Assembly: GCA_964474455.1 (NCBI GenBank)
Contig: CAYYSU010000016.1
Location: 1-52,202, forward strand
Origin: BM520 sp964474455
Lineage (GTDB): Bacteria; Bacteroidota; Bacteroidia; Bacteroidales; BM520
Direction of reading: 5' to 3'
Length of the DNA stretch: 52,202 nucleotides
In this document: one piece after another, positions 18,101 through 25,829 of the stretch
Numbering within the stretch: the first letter of the stretch is position 1
How the letters are laid out: each line of letters opens with the position of its first letter
Notes under the pieces: model-generated
The model's input: only the letters and a program-made list of their open reading frames with translations
The model's database searches: none
Told to the model about the DNA's origin: nothing
Program-made: the position numbers and the translations under genes

Positions 18101-18412
18101 CAAGACACTCTGAACCATGTCATAACGGTCTTTATCCAGCTTGTCAACGTTGTTATAGATCTCCTCTTTTTCTTCAGGCATCAGGTCGGGGTTGTCGGCA
18201 ATTTTAGTTTTCAACTCCGCAAGCTGGTTGTCGATATCAGCTACAGCGCTCTTTATTTTTTCTTTAAACTCAAGGGTTTTATTTCTGAGCTCGTCGTTAG
18301 AGAGCTTTTGTATGGAGGGATATACTTCAGCTATGTTTTTTGTGTATGGTATAATCGCTCTTATATCACGTTGTGATTTTGTTCCGAAAATATTTTTAAG
18401 GAATTTTGCCAT
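15107..18412 (-). CDS. secA: Preprotein translocase ATPase SecA
   Basis: SecA drives protein export through SecYEG. The 1101-residue protein has Walker A MATGEGKTL (191-199), the DEVDSVLVDDARTPLIISGP region, NMAGRGTDIKLGEG and GRAGRQGDPGSSQF. A C-terminal zinc-binding tail (CPCGSGKKYKACHG, about 1080-1093) contacts SecB or ribosomes. It is longer than E. coli SecA (901) because of an insertion in the nucleotide-binding domain that Bacteroidota share. It heads the unit with pyrH and frr. Confidence 0.96.
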   Translation of the reverse strand: MAKFLKNIFGTKSQRDIRAIIPYTKNIAEVYPSIQKLSNDELRNKTLEFKEKIKSAVADIDNQLAELKTKIADNPDLMPEEKEEIYNNVDKLDKDRYDMVQSVLNEILPEAFAVIKSTAERFTQNERIEVTASQYDRDLAAGNDFIEIHDAKAVYHNSWMAGGNLITWNMIHYDVQLIGGVVIHEGKIAEMATGEGKTLVATLPVYLNALSGDGVHIVTVNDYLAKRDSEWMGMLYQFHGLSVDCIDNHKPNSAARRKAYNCDITFGTNNEFGFDYLRDNMTGDPNELVQRKHNFAIVDEVDSVLVDDARTPLIISGPTPKGEDQEFDEYRPLVEKLYNNQKALVTKVLAEAKQILHNDPTPDQEKKGAELLFRAFRGLPKNKALIKFLSEPGMRALMQKTENFYLGEQGKHMHIIDDDLFFVIDEKANSVDPTEKGIDLMNKMTNDESFYYIPDVGAEIAILEQSDLSEKEKLQKKTDMLNEFSLKSERVHTVNQLLRAYALFEIDVEYVIIENKIKIVDEQTGRIMEGRRYSDGLHQAIEAKENVKVEAATQTYATITLQNYFRMYNKLSGMTGTAETEAGEFWDIYNLDVVVIPTNRPITRDDREDLVYKTKREKFNAVADEIVKLVEQKRPVLVGTTSVETSELLSRMLKRNRIDHNVLNAKLHAREADIVRDAGQPGVVTIATNMAGRGTDIKLGEGVKEAGGLAIIGTERHDSRRVDRQLRGRAGRQGDPGSSQFYVSLEDDLMRMFGSERIAKVMDRLGLEDGEEIQHSMITSSIERAQKKVEENNFGIRKRLLEYDDVMNSQRDVIYKKRKHALFGERLAVDLANMIYDTIEAIIVEFQDKRDPEGFRIEMLASLSTNIKIEDKEFLAKDSTEYTDELFKDIYKSYLEKQDMIAERAYPIIKNVVENQPHYENIAIPITDGRRTRNVVANLKRSYENVKREIPLSIEKSIVLGYIDESWKDHLRELDDLKQSVQNASYEQKDPLLIYKFESFELFKTMIHKINKSAVSFLIKGNLPMVDPAVREAQQPKSLSKQQLKTERNDLLSQSHSNTQQKEKPQPVKVGKKVGRNDLCPCGSGKKYKACHGRPGAEPLN

Positions 18413-18507
18413 GGTTTTCTATTGATAAAATAAAATTTCAGCCCCGAATATGTCAAAAATCATTCCCCGGGGATGTGTACTGCCTTAATGGCATGATACT
18501 AAAAGAA

Positions 18508-18515
18508 CAAAGATA
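18508..18515 (-). promoter_or_regulatory. -7 element for secA
   Basis: Minus-strand TATCTTTG matches TAnnTTTG and gives a leader of about 90 bases to the secA ATG. It directly follows the T-tract of the terminator-like stem at 18516-18552. Confidence 0.45.
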
Positions 18516-18552
18516 AAAAAAAGTGCTATGAAATGATCACAGCACTTTTTTT
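18516..18552 (-). terminator. Intrinsic terminator after the DUF2795 gene
   Basis: A perfect 12-base inverted repeat, A7GTGCT (18516-18527) and AGCACT7 (18541-18552), encloses a 13-base loop. On the minus strand the stem ends in a T-run, as expected for a Rho-independent terminator just after the DUF2795 stop at 18567. Being symmetric, it could also stop plus-strand transcripts. Confidence 0.7.
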
Positions 18553-18566
18553 CCGGTTTGGAAATG

Positions 18567-18788
18567 TTAATATTCGTCTTCATGAAAGAAGAAATCATCC
18601 TTGGTCGGATAATCCGGCCAGATATCTTCGATGCTGTCATATACATCACCTTCATCTTCAATTTCCTGAAGGTTTTCTATCACCTCCTGCGGTGCGCCAG
18701 AGCGGATACTATAGTCTATGAGCTCTTCTTTTGTGCAGGGCCATGGTGCATCTTCCAACTTCGAGGCTAATTCAAGTGTCCAATACAT
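18567..18788 (-). CDS. DUF2795 domain protein
   Basis: This acidic 73-residue protein starts MYWTLELASKLEDAPWPCTKEELIDYSIRSG, the DUF2795 pattern of a short helical fold with a cis-proline-like segment. The C-terminus is a DEDG-rich tail common in Bacteroidota members. Function is unknown. It is a single-gene unit with a TACTTTTG promoter element upstream and a strong terminator downstream. Confidence 0.88.
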   Translation of the reverse strand: MYWTLELASKLEDAPWPCTKEELIDYSIRSGAPQEVIENLQEIEDEGDVYDSIEDIWPDYPTKDDFFFHEDEY

Positions 18789-18835
18789 GTAGATAATATT
18801 TTATTAATTGATGTTTTATCCTGATGGAATTTTTG

Positions 18836-18843
18836 CAAAAGTA
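18836..18843 (-). promoter_or_regulatory. -7 element for the DUF2795 gene
   Basis: Minus-strand TACTTTTG matches TAnnTTTG and implies a leader of about 40 bases before ATG 18788. Confidence 0.45.
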
Positions 18844-18907
18844 ATTTTTTTTCAATACGAGTTAACTGTTTTTTTAGTTTTTGCTAAATTTTTTTTCATT
18901 TTGGCGT

Positions 18908-19480
18908 TTATTTCTGGGTTTTTGTGGGTATCCAACATACCTGTTCCACATCAAATTTTTTTGCTGTGATTCTGCTTGCCACAAAGAGGTAATCGGATAA
19001 TCTGTTAAGGTATTTTACAACCAGAGGATTTACGATTTCTGTTTCCATAATTCTTACCAATGTACGTTCCGCTCTTCGGCAAACTGTGCGAGCCACATGG
19101 ATGCAAGATACTGCCGGATGACCTCCGGGAAGGATGAAGTTTGCCAGTGTTGGTAACTGTTCGTTCATGGTGTCAATAGCTTTTTCCAGATATGTGATAT
19201 CCTCTTCGTACAGCACTGGCAAATTATGGGTTGCCAATTCTGAATCTGCTGCTATCCATGCCTCCGCGGTGAACAATCTTTCCTGTATTTTTATGATATC
19301 ATCACGTAAAAATTTATCCACTTCGTAATCACGAATAACACCCAGAAAAGCAACCAGTTCATCTATAGTACCATAAGCTTCCACGCGGATATGTGATTTT
19401 GGTACACGTGTACCTCCTATCAGCGACGTGTTTCCTGTGTCGCCACCTTTAGTATATATCTTCCACTCTTTTTCTGTCAT
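18908..19480 (-). CDS. Cob(I)yrinic acid a,c-diamide adenosyltransferase (PduO type)
   Basis: This enzyme attaches the adenosyl group of ATP to cob(I)alamin, giving adenosylcobalamin. The 190-residue protein has the PduO/MMAB signature KIYTKGGDTGNTSLIGGTRV at its start and HIRVEAYGTIDEL. The helical core then has FILPGGHPAVSCIHVARTVCRRAERTLV and the C-terminal NRLSDYLFVASR block. It starts 1 base after the ABC ATPase gene ends, so the two share a transcript, though no functional link is evident. No cobalamin riboswitch was seen upstream. Confidence 0.92.
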   Translation of the reverse strand: MTEKEWKIYTKGGDTGNTSLIGGTRVPKSHIRVEAYGTIDELVAFLGVIRDYEVDKFLRDDIIKIQERLFTAEAWIAADSELATHNLPVLYEEDITYLEKAIDTMNEQLPTLANFILPGGHPAVSCIHVARTVCRRAERTLVRIMETEIVNPLVVKYLNRLSDYLFVASRITAKKFDVEQVCWIPTKTQK

Positions 19481-19481
19481 A

Positions 19482-20222
19482 TTATTCTTTCTGTGCTAAT
19501 AAATGTGCATACTGATCCATGGTGCGCGGGTTTTCGTTTATTTCATCTGATTCCACGATGCCGTCACGAAGGCGGATCACGCGGTGAGCGTGAAGTGCTA
19601 TATCCTCTTCATGAGTTACCACCACGATGGTATTACCTGCTTTATGGATCTCTTCCAGCAGTCCCATAATCTCGTATGATGTCTTGGAATCTAAGTTTCC
19701 GGTGGGCTCATCGGCAAGAATCATCGATGGATTGTTGACCAGTGCGCGCGCTATGGCTACACGTTGACGCTGACCTCCGGAGAGCTCATTGGGGCGGTGG
19801 TTCATCCGATCGGAGAGTTTTACTTTATTAAGTGCATTTTCAGCATTTGTTTTGCGCTCGGTTTTGCTTATGCCAGCATAAATCTGTGGTAGCATAACAT
19901 TCTCCAGCGCTGTAGAGCGGGGTAGGAGATTGAAGGTTTGAAATATAAAACCTATCTCTTTGTTGCGGATCTCTGCAAGCTCATTGTCGTTCATGGTACT
20001 GACATCATTGCCGTTGAGATCGTATCGTCCTGCCGTAGGTGTGTCCAGGCATCCCAATAGATTCATGAGTGTACTCTTGCCGGAGCCCGAAGGCCCCATT
20101 AAAGCAACAAACTCATTGTTCTTTATGGAAATATTAATACCATTCAATGCTTTAACTGTAATTGTTCCCACCTGAAAATGTCTGGTGATATCTTCCAAAT
20201 GGATAATTTCCTTTTCTGACAT
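19482..20222 (-). CDS. ABC transporter ATP-binding protein (LolD/MacB type)
   Basis: This 246-residue ATPase subunit has Walker A GPSGSGKSTLMN, Q-loop FQTFNLLPR, signature LSGGQRQRVAIARALV and Walker B ILADEPTGNLDSK, followed by a switch His. The GCLDTPTAGRYDLNG and NEIGFIFQTFNLLPR style is that of the LolD/MacB/FtsE subfamily, which works with FtsX-like permeases in lipoprotein transport or efflux. No permease gene is adjacent, so the partner must lie elsewhere. Confidence 0.92.
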   Translation of the reverse strand: MSEKEIIHLEDITRHFQVGTITVKALNGINISIKNNEFVALMGPSGSGKSTLMNLLGCLDTPTAGRYDLNGNDVSTMNDNELAEIRNKEIGFIFQTFNLLPRSTALENVMLPQIYAGISKTERKTNAENALNKVKLSDRMNHRPNELSGGQRQRVAIARALVNNPSMILADEPTGNLDSKTSYEIMGLLEEIHKAGNTIVVVTHEEDIALHAHRVIRLRDGIVESDEINENPRTMDQYAHLLAQKE

Positions 20223-20244
20223 GATACTGTTTTTCTATTTTTAT

Positions 20245-20261
20245 CAAAAATACCAAAATTA
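20245..20261 (-). promoter_or_regulatory. Two tandem -7 elements for the ABC ATPase operon
   Basis: On the minus strand TAATTTTG (20254-20261) and TATTTTTG (20245-20252) both match TAnnTTTG. They lie 22-40 bases upstream of ATG 20222. I cannot say which is used. Confidence 0.4.
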
Positions 20262-20267
20262 TGATAC

Positions 20268-20795
20268 CTATATCCTGATTTTAAAATATTGCTTCTCCAT
20301 AGCCCTGTTCAAGAATAATACACCATCGTTGTAAAAATCCAGTGCAAGTGAAACCTGTGGCAGGCTGTAAAGTTCTCTCCACAATGAAATAACTTTGTCA
20401 TTGAAACGCAGATCAATAAAGAAAATTACATCGCAACCTTTGATTGAATGTAAAAGTACTTCAACGTTTTTGTTCAGCGCATCCTGAGTCGGCATTATCA
20501 TATAACGCATATTATGCTTTTGTGTTACATAATCATTATTATGATTTGAGATTATTGCTATGTGATTGTCGGACAACTGCGATGCAATGTTCGTTAGTAT
20601 GCGGGCTCTTTTTTTCTTTATTCTGTTTTGCCTTTGGGCAGAAACCAGAGAGGAGAACAGAGCGTATCGGGATTCCTCAGCATTGTTGTTATTAAAAGCT
20701 GATTCCAGGAGGTTAAAAACGAAAGGAGAGTGTATTCCGTGTAAATGTTTTGCGCGGAGACAGAAAAGGATGTGTTTAATTAAGGCTGTTACCAT
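20268..20795 (-). CDS. Degenerate SAM-methyltransferase-like protein lacking the SAM core
   Basis: This 175-residue protein resembles both ends of a Bacteroidota class I methyltransferase of about 260 residues. The N-terminal HGIHSPFVFNLLESAF block and the C-terminal LDFYNDGVLFLNRAMEKQYFKIRI block are recognisable. The glycine-rich SAM-binding segment (ILELGTS-type) that should lie between them is absent. The frame is open and there is a -7 element just upstream, so it may be expressed. I chose ATG 20795; an earlier in-frame start at 20804 would fall inside the -7 element. Catalysis is unlikely. Confidence 0.6.
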   Translation of the reverse strand: MVTALIKHILFCLRAKHLHGIHSPFVFNLLESAFNNNNAEESRYALFSSLVSAQRQNRIKKKRARILTNIASQLSDNHIAIISNHNNDYVTQKHNMRYMIMPTQDALNKNVEVLLHSIKGCDVIFFIDLRFNDKVISLWRELYSLPQVSLALDFYNDGVLFLNRAMEKQYFKIRI

Positions 20796-20801
20796 AAAGA
20801 A

Positions 20802-20809
20802 CAAATGTA
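20802..20809 (-). promoter_or_regulatory. -7 element before the degenerate methyltransferase gene
   Basis: Minus-strand TACATTTG matches TAnnTTTG and ends 6 bases before ATG 20795. This supports that start and suggests a leaderless transcript. Confidence 0.35.
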
Positions 20810-20924
20810 GTATTATTCACTCTGAAATTTGTTTTATCTATGCGTTTTATTATGATTATAAACCGTGGTATTTTGATGTTGAACGAGTTTTTCTATCTTT
20901 ACGGGGATTATTATTATATAATTA

Positions 20925-21725
20925 ATGAAAAGTAAAAGCTATAAAAAACGCCTGCGGGAAATAATATTTTATTCTGATACCCCTTTAGGAAAAGCCTTTG
21001 ACATAGCAATTCTTATTATCATTGTCATTTCTGTTATCGTGGTAATGCTAAGTAGTGTGGACTCTATTAATGCCATCTATGGAAGTTACTTTACTGTTAT
21101 TGAATGGCTCATTACCATTCTTTTTACAATAGAGTATATAACAAGGATATATGTTGAAGATAAGGAAATGAAATACATCTTTAGCTTTTATGGTATAGTC
21201 GATCTGTTGTCTATTGTGCCAACCTATCTGAGTATTCTAATTGCCGGTGCTAATATGCTAATCGTAATACGGTTGTTTCGCTTGCTAAGGATTTTTCGTG
21301 TGCTCAAACTTGTTCGATATATTAATGCCTCCGAAACACTCCTTGACGCCATAAAAAATAGCCGACAAAGGATTCTGGTGTTTTTGGAAGCAGTATTAAT
21401 CATAGTGACTATTACAGGGTCACTAATGTATTTGATTGAAGGTTCGGCGTCAGGATTTACAAGTATACCCCGTTCGATATATTGGGCAATTGTTACTGTG
21501 ACAACTGTGGGGTATGGCGATATAGCACCTCAAACGGCTATGGGGCAGCTTCTTGCCGGGATGCTTATGATTGTTGGTTTTGCAATTATTGCTATTCCTG
21601 TAAGTATAATCGGAAGTGAAATGGTTAGTACTAAAGATTCTAACTCCATGAAATGTAAGCATTGTGGTAGTAGTAATCATACAAATAACGCAGAGTATTG
21701 CAATAAATGCGGGGAGAAATTATAA
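20925..21725 (+). CDS. Voltage-gated potassium channel with C-terminal zinc ribbon
   Basis: This is a six-helix Kv-type K+ channel of 266 residues. It has S1-S3 helices (about 24-105), a voltage sensor S4 with arginines at 116, 119, 122 and 125, an S5 helix, selectivity filter TVGYGD (194-199) and S6. After a short linker, the tail carries CKHC (244-247) and CNKC (259-262), a small zinc ribbon. It would set membrane potential or K+ flux in the inner membrane. The zinc tail could sense redox or metal, but that is inference. It is convergent with yifB. A near-match -7 element, TATCTTTA, lies at 20894-20901. Confidence 0.92.
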   Translation: MKSKSYKKRLREIIFYSDTPLGKAFDIAILIIIVISVIVVMLSSVDSINAIYGSYFTVIEWLITILFTIEYITRIYVEDKEMKYIFSFYGIVDLLSIVPTYLSILIAGANMLIVIRLFRLLRIFRVLKLVRYINASETLLDAIKNSRQRILVFLEAVLIIVTITGSLMYLIEGSASGFTSIPRSIYWAIVTVTTVGYGDIAPQTAMGQLLAGMLMIVGFAIIAIPVSIIGSEMVSTKDSNSMKCKHCGSSNHTNNAEYCNKCGEKL

Positions 21726-21749
21726 TCCCGCTTACGATCCAAATCCGCA

Positions 21750-23288
21750 CTACGTACCCCATGTTTCGCGATCCAGACTTCTGAAGTGTATAGCTTCAGC
21801 TACATGTTCGGCACCGATTTTTTCTTTTGCATCCAGGTCTGCGATAGTGCGACTAACCTTAAGAATCCTGTCATAGGCACGTGCCGATAGGTTGAGTTTC
21901 TCCATGGCATTTTTCAGCAGTTCGTTGGAAGCGATATCTGTTTTGCAGAACATTTGAAGTTGTTTTGTTGTCATCTGTGCGTTGCAATGTGTTTTTTTAT
22001 TTCCCTCATAACGTATTTGTTGTATCTGTCGAGCCTTAATAACACGTTCCCGTATAGTTTTGCTGGGTTCTCCTTCAGAGGCTGCAGAGAGCTCTCTGAA
22101 AGGCACCGGTACTACTTCCACATGCAGGTCGATACGGTCGAGCAGAGGTCCGGATATTCTGTTGAGGTATTTCTGTACGATCCCCGGGGCGCAGGTGCAC
22201 TGCTGTTGCGGGTGGTTATAATATCCGCATGGACAAGGGTTCATGGCTGCAATAAGCATAAACGACGCGGGGAAGTTTATGGTTTGTCGTGCCCGGGATA
22301 TTGTCACCACCCTGTCTTCCATTGGCTGTCGCATCACCTCCAGGGCGGAACGTTTAAATTCCGGCAGCTCGTCGAGAAAGAGTACCCCATGATGCGCCAG
22401 GGAGATTTCCCCGGGCTGGGGAAATGTACCGCCACCCACCAATCCGGCATCGGATATGGTATGATGCGGCGAGCGGAAAGGCCTTACCGATACCAGTGAG
22501 GTGTTTCTTCCCAGCTTTCCGGCAACGCTGTGTATCTTGGTGGTTTCCAGAGATTCCCGAAGGTTCAGGGGCGGTAGTATGGAGGGTAATCGCTTGGCGA
22601 GCATGGTTTTTCCGGAACCCGGAGGACCTATCAAAATGCAATTATGCCCGCCGGCCGCGGCGATCTCCAACGCACGCTTGATGTTCTCTTGGCCTTTTAC
22701 GTCGGAGAAGTCATACTCGTAGTTGTTGAGCTGTGCAAAAAACGCTTCACGCGTATTCACCACTATCTGCTGTAATTGCTGCTTCCTGTCGAAGAATCGG
22801 ATAACCTCTCGTATGTTATCCACACCATACACCTTCAAACCATTAACAATAGCTGCTTCTTTGGCATTATGTGCCGGAATAAGCATCCCTTTGAAGCCCT
22901 CTTTTTTTGCCTGTATGGCAATGGGCAGAATCCCCTTTATAGGATGTATCGTTCCGTCGAGGCTCAGTTCTCCCATAATGATATAGTTGCCTACCTCTTC
23001 ATGGCGAACCTGATTTGAAGCTCCAAGAATCCCGATGGCTATGGTAAGGTCGTAGGCAGCACCCTCTTTACGGATATCTGCCGGTGCCATATTTATGACA
23101 ATTTTCTTTCCCGGGATACGATATCCAACACTTTTTAGGGCTGTTTCTATGCGGTGATGACTCTCTTTTACCGCGCTGTCAGGAAGGCCTACCATAAAAA
23201 TATTAACCCCCGTATCCACGCTGGTTTCAACGGTTATGGTGCGTGCAGATACTCCCATAATGGCACTGCCGTATGTTTTTACTAGCAT
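21750..23288 (-). CDS. YifB/ComM-family Mg chelatase-like AAA ATPase
   Basis: This 512-residue AAA+ protein has an N-terminal Lon-like ChlI domain (GLPDSAVKES, NMAPADIRKEG). The AAA core has Walker A IGPPGSGKTMLAKRLPSILPP, the AHHGVLFLDELPEF Walker B region, ISRARQTINFPASF and a CPCGYY...CTC cysteine cluster. The C-terminal helical Mg-chelatase domain ends LDRETWGT. ComM, its characterised relative, is a branch-migration helicase in natural transformation. It follows gldB by 71 bases on the same strand. Confidence 0.93.
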   Translation of the reverse strand: MLVKTYGSAIMGVSARTITVETSVDTGVNIFMVGLPDSAVKESHHRIETALKSVGYRIPGKKIVINMAPADIRKEGAAYDLTIAIGILGASNQVRHEEVGNYIIMGELSLDGTIHPIKGILPIAIQAKKEGFKGMLIPAHNAKEAAIVNGLKVYGVDNIREVIRFFDRKQQLQQIVVNTREAFFAQLNNYEYDFSDVKGQENIKRALEIAAAGGHNCILIGPPGSGKTMLAKRLPSILPPLNLRESLETTKIHSVAGKLGRNTSLVSVRPFRSPHHTISDAGLVGGGTFPQPGEISLAHHGVLFLDELPEFKRSALEVMRQPMEDRVVTISRARQTINFPASFMLIAAMNPCPCGYYNHPQQQCTCAPGIVQKYLNRISGPLLDRIDLHVEVVPVPFRELSAASEGEPSKTIRERVIKARQIQQIRYEGNKKTHCNAQMTTKQLQMFCKTDIASNELLKNAMEKLNLSARAYDRILKVSRTIADLDAKEKIGAEHVAEAIHFRSLDRETWGT

Positions 23289-23359
23289 AACAGATGTATT
23301 GTTTATATCTGTTAATGCATAATGAGGAAAAATATGACCTATAAAAGAGGAAAAAAGTA

Positions 23360-24328
23360 TCAGGGCTTGTATCCGGCATGCTGCATGAGCTCGCTTTCAT
23401 CCTGGTATTCAAGTATTTGTTGTAGCGATGCTTCAGGATGTTTTTTATGATATGCTTTGATTATTTGCCATCCCAGGTACTGCCCCAAACGAGCGGGAGC
23501 ATCATCTCCAAACTCCGGTGTGGAAGGACTCTCAAGCAGAAATTCCTGTTTCCGTTTAGTATCCGATGTGAAGAGAAAGTCGTTTTTTAGCATAAAAGCC
23601 CAAAGCATTTTTTCATGATTAGTGCACCACTTGTACTGCTCTACAGTGTAATTGATAATGATATTATCTGCAAGATGAGGCACCAGCTGTTCTATGGCGA
23701 ATAATACTTTCCCCTCTGCAATCATTTCAGAAAGAATTCTATTGTCTGATGGTGGCGCAACAAAACCCCGAATAATAGCCTCGGCGGCATCACGGATAAT
23801 ATTCTCTTCCACAAATCTGCGGCTGATATATCTTGGTATTCCAAGCTTGTCGTAGTGGTCGAATCCAGGGTTGAGGTACATATCCAAAGCTACGAGCATA
23901 ATGGAGTCGAGGAATACTATGGGATGGTTGAAATCCAATCCGCTGATATAGGTATATATTGTAAACTCCGGAGCGTCAGGAAATTCATTCCGGTATCTCT
24001 CCTTCAGGATGCCGAAATCCTGCTTCTGTTTCTCCAGTGTCGGATATTTATTTTGTGTGTTTTTATAAAACTCCCTGATCATAGGGTCATCAAGGTAGTC
24101 AGATATCTGGGTGAGATTAGCCTCATCTTCTAAATCTCCACCAAGAAAAACAGGATATTGTGATTGTAAACTCTTAAGCTCATGTTTTATGTTATTAGTA
24201 TTTATGCCGAAGAGATCCTGCTCGTAACGTATTATTGTTGCGGGTTCTGTACTGCTTTTTTCAGTATTTGAACAGGCATTGAATATTAATGCCATTATAA
24301 TCAGGCATGGAATAATGTAACGATTCAT
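23360..24328 (-). CDS. gldB: GldB-like gliding motility lipoprotein
   Basis: This 322-residue lipoprotein has a signal peptide ending in the lipobox ALIFNAC (Cys19). The rest matches the GldB family, with the Y(E/T)QDLFGI start of the mature region, SQYPVFLGGD, and an FTIYTYISGLDFNHPIVFLDS centre. A zinc-peptidase-like DUF2268 layout and a C-terminal RLGQYLGWQIIKAYHKKHP motif follow. GldB is needed for gliding in Flavobacterium, yet homologs occur in non-gliding Bacteroidota, so motility cannot be inferred. It sits between a barrel protein gene (19 bases) and yifB. Confidence 0.85.
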   Translation of the reverse strand: MNRYIIPCLIIMALIFNACSNTEKSSTEPATIIRYEQDLFGINTNNIKHELKSLQSQYPVFLGGDLEDEANLTQISDYLDDPMIREFYKNTQNKYPTLEKQKQDFGILKERYRNEFPDAPEFTIYTYISGLDFNHPIVFLDSIMLVALDMYLNPGFDHYDKLGIPRYISRRFVEENIIRDAAEAIIRGFVAPPSDNRILSEMIAEGKVLFAIEQLVPHLADNIIINYTVEQYKWCTNHEKMLWAFMLKNDFLFTSDTKRKQEFLLESPSTPEFGDDAPARLGQYLGWQIIKAYHKKHPEASLQQILEYQDESELMQHAGYKP

Positions 24329-24347
24329 AAATAGCGTTGTTTTGAAT

Positions 24348-24962
24348 CTATAATATCTTTATCCCCAAACTAATATTTATTGTGCGGTGATAGAGATCGA
24401 AGTTTTTATCAACTGACAGGTCGGAAATTCCTGCTTCTGTGCGCAGATCAAGAGTGAAATTAAATATATCCAGCCCTGCACCAGCCTGAATAGACCATTG
24501 GGCTTTTTCAAATGACTGCATTGACATGGACTCATTAAAAGTTTCCGATAGATCAAAGTTGGTGCTGAGAACCATGCTGGCTGCCGGGCCAACCATAAGG
24601 CGTAGGCATACATTCTCTTTATGAATAATATAAATACCAAGAAGAAGAGGGAAGTCCAGTGTTTCAAAATTAAACTCACTGGTGATGGTGTTTCCGTCTC
24701 TGTTGGGATCTTCAATCAGAAATCCACCTTTATTAATAAAGTATGCTTCCGGTTGGACAAACACGCGATCACCATTGATTCTGGCAAAGATACCTGCATG
24801 GAAACTTTCTGAAAGCTCCTCTTTAACATTGTTGAGAGATACATTAATTTTATTTGAAGTGTAGCCACCTTTCATACCTAAGTCAAACAACTCTTGTCCT
24901 TGGGTATTGATAATGCAAAACAGCATTAGGATGTATAGAGATACTATCGCTTTTCTGACCAT
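24348..24962 (-). CDS. Outer membrane beta-barrel (porin family/PorT-like) protein
   Basis: This 204-residue exported protein has a signal peptide (about 1-22, ending NTQG). An eight-stranded barrel pattern of alternating hydrophobic residues follows: FDLGMKGGYTSNKINV, FHAGIFARINGDRVFVQPEAYF, FPLLLGIYII, QAGAGLDIFNFTLDLRTEAGIS, and a C-terminal strand ending NISLGIKIL. It is in the PorT/outer-membrane-barrel domain class; the specific role is unknown. First gene of a unit with gldB and yifB. Confidence 0.85.
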   Translation of the reverse strand: MVRKAIVSLYILMLFCIINTQGQELFDLGMKGGYTSNKINVSLNNVKEELSESFHAGIFARINGDRVFVQPEAYFINKGGFLIEDPNRDGNTITSEFNFETLDFPLLLGIYIIHKENVCLRLMVGPAASMVLSTNFDLSETFNESMSMQSFEKAQWSIQAGAGLDIFNFTLDLRTEAGISDLSVDKNFDLYHRTINISLGIKIL

Positions 24963-24982
24963 AAGAATTGTCTTTATCTATG

Positions 24983-24990
24983 CAAAAGTA
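24983..24990 (-). promoter_or_regulatory. -7 element for the barrel-gldB-yifB operon
   Basis: Minus-strand TACTTTTG matches TAnnTTTG. A TTG at 25011-25013 (minus) lies 20 bases upstream, a plausible -33 element. The leader to ATG 24962 is short. Confidence 0.5.
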
Positions 24991-25051
24991 ATTTTCCAAT
25001 GGCACTTTTGCAATTCCAATGTAAAAATAACAAAATTATATTGGGTTTTAT

Positions 25052-25059
25052 TACCTTTG
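25052..25059 (+). promoter_or_regulatory. -7 element for the barrel-nadE operon
   Basis: TACCTTTG matches TAnnTTTG and lies 71 bases before ATG 25131. It is back-to-back with the minus-strand element at 24983-24990, so this gap is a divergent promoter region. Confidence 0.45.
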
Positions 25060-25130
25060 CATAGAATAGAAAACAACAGTTAGTTAATAAATGTGTTATT
25101 AATACTATTCTACAACTAAAGAAAACAGAT

Positions 25131-25817
25131 ATGAAACGAAATGTATTTTTTGCAGTACTTATGGCCATAATGGTTGTTCCATTTATTTCCAATGCACAGC
25201 AGAAGCCTTTTAAACTTGGGCTGCAGGTGGCTCCCGGGATAGGATGGATCAATCCTGATGAAACAACAGGTTATGAATCAGAAGGTGCAGGTTTTGGCCT
25301 TTCATGGGGATTTATAAGTGATTTTGCTCTTACAGACAACTATTATGTCTCCACAGGATTTAATTATCTGGCCAATAATGGTAAACTTCAGTATAATATT
25401 TTACAGGATATCGATGGGTTGAAAGCAAATAAACTTACCACACGTAAGTATAAGCTAAAATATATTGAGATTCCAATCACACTGAAGATGAAAACTAACC
25501 AATTTGGAGCGTTAAAGTATTTTGGACAGATTGGTTTCGGGCCGGCCTTTAATGTCTCGGCAAAAGGTGAAGACAGTTTTGACGCTACTGTAATGGATTT
25601 GGACATTAGTGATGACATAAGTCTTTTCCAGGCAGGATTCCTTTTTGGCGGCGGCGGAGAATTCTACCTCGACAAATCAACAGCTATCTCTGCAAGCCTT
25701 ATTTTCCGTAAGGGATTTACCGACATTCTAGGTGCGGAGAATATAGCGTATGATCCCGTTGTGGAGGAAAAGGCTACGCCTTTTACTGTTCAACTCTGTA
25801 TAGGTATTCTATTCTAA
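25131..25817 (+). CDS. Outer membrane beta-barrel protein
   Basis: This 228-residue exported protein has a signal peptide (1-22, ending ISNAQ). The barrel-type strands are FKLGLQVAPGIGWINP, GAGFGLSWGFISDFALTDNYYVSTGFNYL, YIEIPITLKMKTN, FGQIGFGPAFNVSA, AGFLFGGGGEFYLD and a C-terminal strand ending PFTVQLCIGILF. It belongs to the PorT-like class and resembles the divergent barrel gene in layout. nadE begins 12 bases after its stop. Confidence 0.85.
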   Translation: MKRNVFFAVLMAIMVVPFISNAQQKPFKLGLQVAPGIGWINPDETTGYESEGAGFGLSWGFISDFALTDNYYVSTGFNYLANNGKLQYNILQDIDGLKANKLTTRKYKLKYIEIPITLKMKTNQFGALKYFGQIGFGPAFNVSAKGEDSFDATVMDLDISDDISLFQAGFLFGGGGEFYLDKSTAISASLIFRKGFTDILGAENIAYDPVVEEKATPFTVQLCIGILF

Positions 25818-25829
25818 ATTATTATTGCT

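Noticed and set aside
18873..18888. TTTAG/CTAAA hairpin downstream of the adenosyltransferase gene
   Set aside because: It has only five pairs. On the gene's own (minus) strand it is followed by an A-run, not a T-run, so it is not a convincing terminator for that gene.
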